This document shows, in pieces, positions 28,198 through 36,729 of a DNA stretch of 64,000 nt (its first letter is position 1; every line of letters starts with the position of its first letter). Location: the NCBI RefSeq assembly GCF_001544455.2, contig NZ_FCOC02000021.1, forward strand, positions 1 through 64,000, in the 5' to 3' direction. Under the pieces are notes generated by a model, which saw only the letters and a program-made list of their open reading frames with translations, had not been told where the DNA came from and searched no databases. The position numbers and the translations under genes are program-made. Origin of the DNA: Caballeronia sordidicola. Its GTDB lineage: Bacteria > Pseudomonadota > Gammaproteobacteria > Burkholderiales > Burkholderiaceae.

Positions 28198-28303
28198 GGT
28201 GTACCTCGCTAGGCTTGAAAGCGGTGCGAGCCGGCGCGTGCCGGCCCGTCGATCAGAAGCAAACAGTTTCAGTCAGAGGATCCATCCTGCATGGTTCAGG
28301 CAA

Positions 28304-29158
28304 TCAGCCGCCGCACAACTGCGCGGTCGTCTTGTCCGGCAGGTTGCTCTTGTCGAAACCGAATGGCTCGACGGTTTTCAAATGATCGGGCGTACCGAGC
28401 CATGCGTGCAGCTGCTTGTTGACGGCGTCGCGCAGATCCGTATCGTCGGGGCGAAACGCGAGCGCGCCGTAACCCGTGTGCTTGGGGTCGTCGGTGAATT
28501 TGGGAATGGCCTCGACGCTGGGTCCCGCCTTCGCAGCAAGTCCCTTCATGGTCAACGCGGTGCCCGCTGCGGCGTCGGCACGGCCGGCGTGCACAGCCTG
28601 CAGTTGCGCGGTTGTGTCGGGTACCTGCAGCAACTGTGTGTCCTTTACGCCCGAGTCACGGGCATAACCGAGTTCCACCGATCCAGCCATCACGGCGAGT
28701 TTCGTATCAGGGTTCTTGCCGATGTCCGCATAACTTTGCAGCTTCTTGGGGTTTCCCTTCGTGGTCAGCAGCGTATCCTGGATCTGATATTGCGGATCGG
28801 CGAACGCGACCTGCTTGCAGCGTTCGGGCGTGACGTACATGCCCGCTGCAATCACGTCGAAGCGTCCCGCGCGCAGGCCGGGAATGAGCGAACCCCACTC
28901 GGTCAGGACGGCATCGACTTTCTTCACGCCGAGCTTGGCGAAGATCTTCTTCGCGATCTCCGGCGATTCACCCGTGACCGTGCCGTCCGGCGTCGTATAG
29001 GCGAATGGTGTTTCGTTGGCATACCCAATGCGCACTTCGCCCGTGCGCTGAATGCGCTGCAACGTTGTTTCGGCGCTGGCGTTGGAGGCGTGAGCGGCCA
29101 GACCCGCCGCCACGAGGGACAGCGCTCCCAGCATTGCTGACATTCTTCTGAGTTTCAT
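28304..29158 (-). CDS. ehuB: ectoine/hydroxyectoine-binding periplasmic protein
   Basis: 284 residues from MKLRRMSAMLG (ATG at 29158); the longer frame to 29260 is rejected because it would bury the signal peptide. The signal sequence is cut near SNA-SAE. The mature SBP family 3 domain has 'GEVRIGYANETPFAY', 'SPEIAKKIFAKLGV' and 'RFDVIAAGMYVTPERC', matching EhuB-type ectoine receptors. The protein captures ectoine in the periplasm for EhuCD/EhuA. First gene of the importer operon; its promoter shares the 194-bp divergent spacer with enuR. Confidence 0.88.
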   Translation of the reverse strand: MKLRRMSAMLGALSLVAAGLAAHASNASAETTLQRIQRTGEVRIGYANETPFAYTTPDGTVTGESPEIAKKIFAKLGVKKVDAVLTEWGSLIPGLRAGRFDVIAAGMYVTPERCKQVAFADPQYQIQDTLLTTKGNPKKLQSYADIGKNPDTKLAVMAGSVELGYARDSGVKDTQLLQVPDTTAQLQAVHAGRADAAAGTALTMKGLAAKAGPSVEAIPKFTDDPKHTGYGALAFRPDDTDLRDAVNKQLHAWLGTPDHLKTVEPFGFDKSNLPDKTTAQLCGG

Positions 29159-29289
29159 GTCGATGGTTTCCCGTTGTGCTCGCGTGGTTGAGAGGATGCT
29201 CCTAAACCCTTGGTCCCAAATGAAAGACCGGGTCTCGCCGCACCGCCATGAACGCAGCATACAAAGCCATATTTTTGTTCGAATTGCTC

Positions 29290-29299
29290 TAGGACAATA
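29290..29299. promoter_or_regulatory. putative EnuR box in the ehuB/enuR spacer
   Basis: TAGGACAATA, one mismatch from the TAGGACATTA repeats between enuR and eutB. It lies 54 bases before the enuR start and 131 bases before ehuB. A shared box at both promoters supports an EnuR operator. Confidence 0.5.
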
Positions 29300-29352
29300 A
29301 TTTTCGCGGCCGCTTTTGCGCCACCATGTAGTGCATTGGAGGAGGGCGAAAC

Positions 29353-30750
29353 GTGAATGAGCGATGGCGTGACGCGGTGCGCACGGTGCATGGCGTCGAG
29401 TCGAAATACAAACGTCTGGTCAAGGCAATCGCGACGGATATAGAAAGCGCGGTGCTGGTTTCCGGTACGCGGCTGCCGCCGCAGCGAGAGGTGGCGGCGG
29501 ATCTTGCCATCAGCGTGCAGACCGTGACGAACGCCTACAAGGAACTGGAGCGGCAAGGACTGATCCGCTGCGAGGTCGGACGGGGCAGCTTTGTCGCGGC
29601 ACGCGTGACCGAGACCATGTCGAACTACATGCTCGACACCGCCGAGCGCGAGGTGATCGATTTTTCCATCGCGCGGATCGTGCATACGCCCGAGCATGAC
29701 GCCATGTGGCGCAAGGTATGCGCAACGCTCGCCACGGTCGAGGACCAGCCGTGGATTCGCGCGTTCAGGCCGATTGCGGGCTTTGAGCATCACAGGCAGG
29801 CCGGTGCCGCGTGGCTCGCGTCGCTTGGCATGCCGGCGAATCCGGAGACACTCCTGGTCACTAATGGCGCCGCGCACGGTATCTTCCTCGCGCTTGCGTC
29901 GTTCGTGGGACCCGGCGACACTGTGCTCTGCGAGAGCTTGACGGATCACGGCGTGATCGGCTCGGCGAACGTGCTCGGCTTCACGCTGAAAGGGCTCGAA
30001 AACGATGAACACGGCATACGTCCCGAACATTTCGAAGAAATGTGCGACAGCGAGCGCGTGAGCGCGCTGGTCTGCACGCCCACATTGAACAATCCGACGG
30101 TCGCCATGATGCCCGACTCGCGGCGTCGCGCGATTGCGCGCATTGCCGAGCGCTACGGCGTGTACGTTATCGAGGACGATGTCTATGGCGCGCTGCCCGC
30201 GAAGACGCAGACACCTATTTCCAGCCTGATTCCTGAGCTGTCGTTCTATTGCACGAGCATGACCAAGTCCGTGCTGACCGGCCTGCGTATCGGTTATCTC
30301 ACCATGCCGCGGCGGCTCGCGCTACGCGCGGAAAGCGTGCTGCGCGTGAGTAGCTGGATGGCGACGTCGCCCATGGCCGAAGTCGCCACGCGCTGGATCA
30401 TGGACGGTACGGCGCAGCATCTGGTGGCCGTGCAGCGCGAGCGTCTGGGCACACGCCAGGCCATGGTGCGTGAAGTGCTGGGCGCCTATTTGCTGGGCAG
30501 TCATCCGCAGGCATTGTCGGCATGGCTCAAGGTGCCTGACTACTGGCAGGCCGATCGCGTGACGCGGGAGTTGCGCAAGCGCGAGATAGCGGTGACGACG
30601 CCGGATCCGTTTCTGGTTCGCGGCGCGGACCGGCCGAACGCGGTGCGCCTGTGCGTGGGCGCGGAGGTGAGCGATCACACGTTCCGCACCGCGCTTGAAA
30701 CCATCGGCGAGGTCTTCGAGCAGTATCCGCATGTGCATGATTTCAGCTAG
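29353..30750 (+). CDS. enuR: MocR/GntR-type regulator of ectoine utilisation
   Basis: 465 residues from a GTG with GGAGGAGGG eight bases upstream. The N-terminal GntR winged helix (about 15-85) has 'RLPPQREVAADLAISVQTVTNAYKELERQGLI'-type spacing. The C-terminal domain is a fold-type I aminotransferase with the PLP lysine K305 in 'TSMTKSVLTGLRIGYL' and D275/D276 in 'VIEDDVYG'. EnuR proteins are known to bind PLP-linked catabolic intermediates of ectoine and to relieve repression of uptake and breakdown genes. The position between the importer and the catabolic operon fits. TAGGACA boxes flank it. Confidence 0.9.
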   Translation: MNERWRDAVRTVHGVESKYKRLVKAIATDIESAVLVSGTRLPPQREVAADLAISVQTVTNAYKELERQGLIRCEVGRGSFVAARVTETMSNYMLDTAEREVIDFSIARIVHTPEHDAMWRKVCATLATVEDQPWIRAFRPIAGFEHHRQAGAAWLASLGMPANPETLLVTNGAAHGIFLALASFVGPGDTVLCESLTDHGVIGSANVLGFTLKGLENDEHGIRPEHFEEMCDSERVSALVCTPTLNNPTVAMMPDSRRRAIARIAERYGVYVIEDDVYGALPAKTQTPISSLIPELSFYCTSMTKSVLTGLRIGYLTMPRRLALRAESVLRVSSWMATSPMAEVATRWIMDGTAQHLVAVQRERLGTRQAMVREVLGAYLLGSHPQALSAWLKVPDYWQADRVTRELRKREIAVTTPDPFLVRGADRPNAVRLCVGAEVSDHTFRTALETIGEVFEQYPHVHDFS

Positions 30751-30776
30751 ACGCGCGGCTTTTCCGTGCATTGAAC

Positions 30777-30808
30777 TAGGACATTAAAAACGCATTTTTA
30801 GGACATTA
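30777..30808. promoter_or_regulatory. paired TAGGACATTA boxes upstream of eutB
   Basis: Two identical direct copies, at 30777-30786 and 30799-30808, start 22 bp apart, about two helical turns, on the same DNA face. MocR regulators typically bind direct repeats, so these are probably EnuR operators for the eut/doe operon. Confidence 0.6.
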
Positions 30809-30845
30809 GACTCGGTCGCATCAACTTCCGGATGCGTTCGTTCAT

Positions 30846-31811
30846 ATGTCTTCTCTCACGCTTGCCGATGTCTATGCCGCACGCCGCCGCATTGAAGGCC
30901 GGGTAACGCGCACGCCGCTCATCGAGTCGGCGGCGCTTTCCCGAATCGCGGGCACCTCCGTTTATTTGAAACTCGAAACCATGCAGCCGACCGGCAGCTT
31001 CAAGCTGCGCGGCGCGACCAATGCATTGGTCGGACTTGCTGAGCGCGGCCACGGCCGGGTTGTGACTGCATCGACTGGAAACCACGGCCGCGCCGTGGCG
31101 CATGCCGCGCGCGCACTCGGAATGCAGGCGGTGGTGTGCATGTCCGCGCTGGTGCCACGCAACAAGGTCGAGGCGATCGATGCACTCGGCGCACGCGTTG
31201 TCATTGTGGGCAACAGTCAGGACGACGCGCAGGTCGAGGCACTGCGTCTGGTTCGCGAAGAAGGGTTCGTGTTCGTGCCGCCTTTCGATGACATGGACGT
31301 CATCGCGGGACAGGCGACCATTGGCGTGGAGATCATGGAATCGCTGCCGGATACCGCGGCTATCGTCGTGCCGTTGTCGGGTGGCGGTCTGTTCAGCGGC
31401 GTCGCGTTTGCCGCCAAGCGAATCCGCGACGACATTGCGATGATCGGCGTCACCATGGAACGGGGCGCCACGATGCATGCAAGTCTTGCAGCGGGCCGCC
31501 CGGTTCTCGTCGATGAAGTCGAGACCCTCGCTGACTCGCTGGGCGGCGGTATTGGCCTGGACAACCGGCACACGTTTGCATTGACGCAATCGCTCGCGGA
31601 CAACGTCGTGCTGCTCGACGAAGCATCCATTGCGCGGGGCATTGTATTTGCGTATCGCGAGGAGCGTCTGGTGATGGAAGGCGCGGCGGCGGTTGGCATT
31701 GCGGCGATGCTCGACGGACGTATCGATGTTAAACGCGGCCCCGTTGTGCTGGTCATCAGCGGGGCGAACATCGATATGAACCTGCATCGCCGGTTGATCC
31801 AGGAGGCTTGA
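30846..31811 (+). CDS. eutB: hydroxyectoine utilisation dehydratase EutB
   Basis: 321 residues, fold-type II PLP enzyme of the threonine-dehydratase family. The PLP lysine is K53 in 'PTGSFKLRGATNAL', and the glycine-rich phosphate loop is 'VPLSGGGLFSG'. There is no C-terminal ACT regulatory domain. In ectoine loci EutB is linked to conversion of the hydroxylated pathway branch, by eliminating water. It is first in a six-gene operon and stops directly before the eutC ATG. Paralogous to the dehydratase-like gene at 61665. Confidence 0.87.
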   Translation: MSSLTLADVYAARRRIEGRVTRTPLIESAALSRIAGTSVYLKLETMQPTGSFKLRGATNALVGLAERGHGRVVTASTGNHGRAVAHAARALGMQAVVCMSALVPRNKVEAIDALGARVVIVGNSQDDAQVEALRLVREEGFVFVPPFDDMDVIAGQATIGVEIMESLPDTAAIVVPLSGGGLFSGVAFAAKRIRDDIAMIGVTMERGATMHASLAAGRPVLVDEVETLADSLGGGIGLDNRHTFALTQSLADNVVLLDEASIARGIVFAYREERLVMEGAAAVGIAAMLDGRIDVKRGPVVLVISGANIDMNLHRRLIQEA

Positions 31812-32804
31812 ATGTCCGCCATCACGCTGCTTGGCGAAGCGCAGTTGCGCACGCTCGTGCCGCTGGATCTTGCTGCTGTCGACCAGATCGAAGCCGCGTT
31901 TCTTTCGCTTGCAACCGAAGCTGTGGCAATGCCGCCGGTGCTGCGTCTCGACCTGCCCGCGCACGCCGGCGAAGTGGACGTGAAGACTGCCTGGCTGCCA
32001 CGCTTCGACAGTTTCGCGATCAAGGTCAGTCCCGGCTTTTTCAACAATCCGTCGCTTGGTTTGCCGAGTCTTAACGGCCTGATGCTGGTGTTGTCGGCGC
32101 GTACCGGATTGACCGAGGCTGTGCTGCTCGACAACGGTTATCTCACCGCTGTGAGAACGGCGGCGGCAGGGGCGGTCGCTGCCCGCTGGCTTGCCCGCAA
32201 GGACGCACGGCGCGTCGCCATCATCGGGGCAGGCGAACAGGCGCGCCTTCAGTTACAGGCGCTGCGGATGGTGCGCGACATCAATCATGTGAATGTCTGG
32301 GCAAGAGATCCGTCGCGTGCACGAAGCCTTGCTGAAGCGGTTCGAGACGTTCCTTGCGAGGTCTCGGCGACTGTGCACGAAGCACTCGCGCAAGCGGATA
32401 TAGCGATCACCACTACGCCGAGCCGCACGCCGCTCATTGGCGCCGAGGACCTGCATCCAGGTCTGCACATCACCGCGATGGGATCGGACGCCGAGCACAA
32501 GAACGAGCTCACGCCCGGCGTCATTGCGGCCGCTACCTACGTTTGCGACCGGCTGCGGCAGACGCGTGTGCTTGGCGAACTGCATCACGCAATCGAGACG
32601 GGCGTTGTTAGCGGCGACGCGGTTTTTGCCGAACTGGGACAAGTCATCGCGGGTACGCATGAAGGACGTACGCACGATGCGCAGATCACCGTCTGCGACC
32701 TTACCGGCACGGGCGCGCAGGACACCGCCATCGCGGTCCTGGCGCTGCAACGCGCCCGTGCGTTGAATGCAGGAACCATCTTTGGCAACGATTTGGCGCT
32801 CTGA
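31812..32804 (+). CDS. eutC: ectoine utilisation protein EutC (ornithine cyclodeaminase family)
   Basis: 330 residues of the ornithine cyclodeaminase / mu-crystallin / alanine dehydrogenase family. It has 'FAIKVSPGFFNNPSLGLPSLNGLMLVL' in the substrate domain and the NAD(P) fold 'VAIIGAGEQARLQLQAL'. In this context the likely reaction is NAD(P)-dependent reduction or oxidation of an imino-acid intermediate after EutB. It starts on the base after the eutB stop, so it is translationally coupled. A 14-bp gap with GAAGGA precedes doeA. Confidence 0.86.
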   Translation: MSAITLLGEAQLRTLVPLDLAAVDQIEAAFLSLATEAVAMPPVLRLDLPAHAGEVDVKTAWLPRFDSFAIKVSPGFFNNPSLGLPSLNGLMLVLSARTGLTEAVLLDNGYLTAVRTAAAGAVAARWLARKDARRVAIIGAGEQARLQLQALRMVRDINHVNVWARDPSRARSLAEAVRDVPCEVSATVHEALAQADIAITTTPSRTPLIGAEDLHPGLHITAMGSDAEHKNELTPGVIAAATYVCDRLRQTRVLGELHHAIETGVVSGDAVFAELGQVIAGTHEGRTHDAQITVCDLTGTGAQDTAIAVLALQRARALNAGTIFGNDLAL

Positions 32805-32818
32805 GAAGGAAGAGGACG

Positions 32819-34039
32819 ATGTCAACAACGACGAACGTGCAAGAACCGACACGAGAGGTTACCCCTCGCCTGTCGTTCGAGCGAAGCGAATATGACGCAC
32901 GCATTGCCAAGACGCGGCACGCAATGCAAAAGGCCGGGGTCGATCTTCTGATCGTTTCCGACCCGACCAACATGGGCTGGCTCACGGGTTACGACGGCTG
33001 GTCGTTCTACGTGCACCAATGTGTGCTGCTTGCAATGGAAGGCGAGCCTGTGTGGTTCGGGCGCGGACAGGACGCGAATGGAGCGAAGCGCACCACGTTC
33101 ATGCAGCACGACCAGATAGTTGGATATCCTGACCATTACGTTCAGTCGCAAGTCCGTCATCCAATGGACTTTCTTGCGAGCGAAGTGATCAGGGCGCGCG
33201 GTTGGGAGAACCGCCGTATTGGCGTGGAACTGGACAACTACTATTTCAGCGCGGCCGCTTATGCATCGCTCGTGCGGCACTTGCCTCACGCGAACTGGGT
33301 CGATGCAACGGGACTTGTGAACTGGCAACGCGCGGTCAAGTCGTCGCGGGAAATCGAGTACATGCGCGTGGCCGCGCGGATTGTCGAGAAAATGCATGCG
33401 CGTATTCTGGACAAGGTCGAGCCAGGCATGCGCAAGAGCGATCTGGTTGCGGAGATCTATTCGGCGGGCATTACGGGAATAGAAGGACATGGCGGTGATT
33501 ATCCCGCCATCGTGCCCTTGCTGCCGACCGGTTCCGACGCCGCCGCGCCGCATCTTACGTGGGACGATTCGAAGTTCACCACGAACGCAGGCACGTTCTT
33601 CGAGATTGCCGGCTGCTTCAGGCGCTATCACTGTCCCCAGTCGCGCACAGTCTATCTCGGGCGGCCGCCACGGCACTTCATTGAAGCTGAGAAGGCCGTG
33701 GTCGAAGGCATTGAAGCGGGCCTTGCGGCGGCGAAGCCCGGCAACCTTTGTGAAGACATCGCCCATGCGTTTTTTGCGGTGTTGCGTAAATCGGGAATCG
33801 AGAAGGACAGCCGCTGCGGTTATCCCATCGGCGCAAGTTATCCGCCGGACTGGGGCGAGCGCACCATGAGCCTGCGTCCGGGGGACAAGACGGTCCTCGA
33901 ACCGGGCATGACATTTCACTTCATGCCCGGGTTGTGGCTCGACGACTGGGGGCTGGAAATCACGGAAAGCATCCTGATTACGCACTCGGGCGTCGAGACC
34001 TTCTGCAATACGCCTCGTCAATTGTTCGTGAAGGAGTAG
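32819..34039 (+). CDS. doeA: ectoine hydrolase (M24 creatinase/prolidase fold)
   Basis: 406 residues. The N-terminal creatinase domain (about 20-165) has 'DLLIVSDPTNMGWLTGYDGWSFYVHQ'-type features. The C-terminal pita-bread domain has 'GHGGDYPAIVPLLPTG', 'FFEIAGCFRRYHCPQSRTVY' and 'FHFMPGLWLDDWGLEITESI'. DoeA (also called EutD) opens the ectoine ring to N-acetyl-diaminobutyrate. Unlike true M24 peptidases several metal-ligand positions are changed, as is usual for creatinase-like hydrolases. Its stop is two bases before doeB, which fits the hydrolase/deacetylase pair acting together. Confidence 0.9.
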   Translation: MSTTTNVQEPTREVTPRLSFERSEYDARIAKTRHAMQKAGVDLLIVSDPTNMGWLTGYDGWSFYVHQCVLLAMEGEPVWFGRGQDANGAKRTTFMQHDQIVGYPDHYVQSQVRHPMDFLASEVIRARGWENRRIGVELDNYYFSAAAYASLVRHLPHANWVDATGLVNWQRAVKSSREIEYMRVAARIVEKMHARILDKVEPGMRKSDLVAEIYSAGITGIEGHGGDYPAIVPLLPTGSDAAAPHLTWDDSKFTTNAGTFFEIAGCFRRYHCPQSRTVYLGRPPRHFIEAEKAVVEGIEAGLAAAKPGNLCEDIAHAFFAVLRKSGIEKDSRCGYPIGASYPPDWGERTMSLRPGDKTVLEPGMTFHFMPGLWLDDWGLEITESILITHSGVETFCNTPRQLFVKE

Positions 34040-34041
34040 CA

Positions 34042-35064
34042 ATGCGTGCGTCACCCATTACGCCGACCGTGGATCTTTCCGCTGATGGCGAGCAGCACGG
34101 TTTTCTCAAGCTGCCGTATTCCCGCGATGACTCCGCGTGGGGCGCGATCATGATTCCAATGACGGTCGTCAAGCGCGGCGAGGGGCCGACCGTACTGCTG
34201 ACCGGCGGCAATCATGGCGATGAATACGAAGGCCCGATTGCGCTGTCCAAGCTTGCATCCACGCTCAAGGATAGCGATGTGACAGGACGCGTGATCATTG
34301 TGCCCTTCATGAACTATCCGGCGTTTGCGGCAGGCAAGCGCACGTCATCGGTGGATTCCGGGAACCTGAACCGGAGCTTCCCCGGCAAGCCCGATGGCAC
34401 TGTGACAGAGAAGATCGCCGACTATTTTCAGCGTCACTTGCTGCCGCTCGCCGACTACGTGCTCGATATTCACGCCGGTGGCCGCACGCTCGATTTCCTG
34501 CCGTTCGCCGCCATTCACGTCTTGCCCGACGCCCAGCAGCAGTCGCGTTGCGAAGCCGCCATGCGTGCATTCGGCGCACCGTATTCCATGCACATGCTCG
34601 AACTGGACAGCGTTGGCTTGTTCGACTCGGCGGTGGAGGAAGCGGGCAAGGTATTTGTTTCGACCGAACTCGGCGGCGGCGGTACGGCGACGGCGGCGAG
34701 TATCGCGATTGCCGAGCGCGGCGTGCATGGCTTTCTCGCGCATGCCGGGGTGATCGCTCATGGTGATTCCGGGAACGTTCGCCGCACGACGACACTGCTC
34801 GATATGCCCGACGGCACGTGCTACACCACCAGCGAACACAGCGGTTTGCTCGAAATGTGCCATGAATTAGGGGATTTTGTGAAAGAAGGCGACGTGCTCG
34901 CGCGTGTCTACGATGCCACGCGTACCGGCGCGGCGCCCGTCGAATACATCGCGCGCCGTTGTGGCTTGCTGGCCGCAAGGCATTTTCCCGGACTCGTGCA
35001 AATTGGCGATACGGTGGCCGTGGTGGCGGATGTCATCGAAGAGAATATTCCTGCAGGTGTCTAG
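34042..35064 (+). CDS. doeB: N-alpha-acetyl-L-2,4-diaminobutyrate deacetylase
   Basis: 340 residues from the ATG at 34042; AAGGAG overlaps the doeA stop. Zinc carboxypeptidase-like AstE/aspartoacylase family with ligands H58 and E61 in 'GGNHGDEYEG' and H144 in 'DIHAGG'. It removes acetate from N-acetyl-diaminobutyrate made by DoeA, giving diaminobutyrate. Followed by an unusually long A-rich 153-bp gap before doeC. Confidence 0.9.
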   Translation: MRASPITPTVDLSADGEQHGFLKLPYSRDDSAWGAIMIPMTVVKRGEGPTVLLTGGNHGDEYEGPIALSKLASTLKDSDVTGRVIIVPFMNYPAFAAGKRTSSVDSGNLNRSFPGKPDGTVTEKIADYFQRHLLPLADYVLDIHAGGRTLDFLPFAAIHVLPDAQQQSRCEAAMRAFGAPYSMHMLELDSVGLFDSAVEEAGKVFVSTELGGGGTATAASIAIAERGVHGFLAHAGVIAHGDSGNVRRTTTLLDMPDGTCYTTSEHSGLLEMCHELGDFVKEGDVLARVYDATRTGAAPVEYIARRCGLLAARHFPGLVQIGDTVAVVADVIEENIPAGV

Positions 35065-35217
35065 CGTCTCGAAAGCGGTCAAAAAACAGCGACAGGAAAA
35101 TCTCGCGGCAACGCATTGAAGAACAGAAAAAACACCAACCGGAAGTCGCGCACTCAAAAAAATCCTATGGCGGCGGGAGTGACAATGAAGGCAGTTCAGT
35201 GCAATCAGGAGCTTTTC

Positions 35218-36702
35218 ATGATGCTGGGTCATCCGGTACTTTTCAAATCGCTGTGCTATGTCGATGGCCGCTGGGTCCACAGCGACAGCGCGTCGACCGT
35301 GGCCGTGCAAAATTCCGCGGATCAGGAAGTGATCGGCCATGTGCCCATGCTTGATCGCCCGCAAATAGAAGCCGCTGTGGCCGCTGCGCAGCGCGCGTTC
35401 GAATCCTGGCGATGGGTGCCGCAAGAGCGACGCAGTGCAATCCTGCTGCGCTGGCATGAGCTGATCCTGCGCCACCAGAACGACCTTGCAGGCATCTTGT
35501 CGCTGGAGCAGGGCAAGCCGCTGGCGGAATCGAAGGGTGAAATCGCGTATGCGGCGAGTTTTGTGGAATGGTATGCGAACGATGCCAAACGGCTCGCCGG
35601 CCGCACGATTCCATCGCATATCAACGGCGCGTTCCTCGGCACCGTCATGGAACCTGTCGGTGTCGCGGCGCTGATCACGCCGTGGAATTTCCCGGTCGCG
35701 ATGATCACGCGCAAGGCCGCCGCCGCCCTTGCCGCGGGATGCACGGCGATCGTCAAGCCTGCGCACGAGACGCCTTACTCGGCACTTGCGCTCGCACAAC
35801 TCGCGGAAGAAGCGGGCTTCCCCGCAGGCGTTTTCAACGTTGTGCTGGGCGAACCGCAAATGGCGATGGAAACCCTGGTACGCGATGTCCGCGTGCGCGC
35901 CGTGAGTTTCACTGGATCGACACGCGTTGGTGGGCTGGTCGCGCGGGCGGCCACCGAGTCCGGCATAAAGAAACTTGCGCTGGAACTGGGCGGCAACGCG
36001 CCGTTTATCGTGACGGAAGATGCCGATCTGGACCAGGCTGTTCGCGTGGCGACCGGTGCGAAGTTCCAGACTTCGGGGCAGGACTGCTGCGCGGCGAACC
36101 GTATTTTCGTGGCCGCGCCGCTGTATGAGCGCTTTATCGATCAGTACAGCAACGCCGTGCGCGCGCTGAAAGTCGGCGCGGCTTTTGACGCGGACGTACA
36201 GGTCGGTCCGCTCATGCATCAGGCTGCCTTCAATGCCACTGCCGAGCGCGTAGCCGACGCCGTATCCAAAGGCGCGCGCGTAACGGCGGGTGGTTACGCT
36301 CATGCGCGGGGCGGCTGGTTTTATGAACCCACGGTCATTGCGGACGCGGCGCCGGGCATGCGCATTTACGACGAAGAAAACTTCGCGCCCATATCGGCGG
36401 TCTGCTCCTTCGACACGCTTGATGAAGTAGTCGCGAAAGCCAACGATACCGAGCATGGCCTTGCCGCCTACATTTGCGCGACGCGTATGGACACCATCTT
36501 TCAACTGGTGCGCCGGCTTGACTTTGCAATGGTCTCGGTGAACGGCGTGAAATTCACGGGCGCGCCCGTTCCCTTCGGCGGGATGAAGGCATCAGGGCTC
36601 GGCCGTGAAGGTGGCGCGGAAGGTTTCGAGCCTTTTGTGGAAACCAAATATTTTTGCCTGGGCAATCTCGGGCTGCCGGTTACAGCCGCGGCAACGGCTT
36701 GA
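35218..36702 (+). CDS. doeC: aspartate-semialdehyde dehydrogenase of the ectoine pathway (ALDH family)
   Basis: 494 residues from the first of two ATGs at 35218/35221, behind AGGAGCTTTTC. The frame extends up to 35116, but that extra Lys/Asn-rich stretch is unlike any aldehyde dehydrogenase N-terminus. NAD site 'PWNFPVAMITRK' and 'FTGSTRVGG', general base E256 in 'ALELGGNAP', catalytic C290 in 'TSGQDCCAANR'. The family is close to succinate-semialdehyde dehydrogenase. In this pathway it oxidises aspartate semialdehyde to aspartate. Confidence 0.86.
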   Translation: MMLGHPVLFKSLCYVDGRWVHSDSASTVAVQNSADQEVIGHVPMLDRPQIEAAVAAAQRAFESWRWVPQERRSAILLRWHELILRHQNDLAGILSLEQGKPLAESKGEIAYAASFVEWYANDAKRLAGRTIPSHINGAFLGTVMEPVGVAALITPWNFPVAMITRKAAAALAAGCTAIVKPAHETPYSALALAQLAEEAGFPAGVFNVVLGEPQMAMETLVRDVRVRAVSFTGSTRVGGLVARAATESGIKKLALELGGNAPFIVTEDADLDQAVRVATGAKFQTSGQDCCAANRIFVAAPLYERFIDQYSNAVRALKVGAAFDADVQVGPLMHQAAFNATAERVADAVSKGARVTAGGYAHARGGWFYEPTVIADAAPGMRIYDEENFAPISAVCSFDTLDEVVAKANDTEHGLAAYICATRMDTIFQLVRRLDFAMVSVNGVKFTGAPVPFGGMKASGLGREGGAEGFEPFVETKYFCLGNLGLPVTAAATA

Positions 36703-36729
36703 TTGAATCAACAGAAAAGGAGTATTCCC

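Noticed and set aside
35116-35217. N-terminal extension of doeC (Lys/Asn-rich)
   Set aside because: Unlike aldehyde dehydrogenases and without ribosome site; AGGAG before 35218 is clear.
34867-36504. 545-codon minus-strand frame opposite doeB/doeC
   Set aside because: Antisense shadow of an intact aldehyde dehydrogenase.
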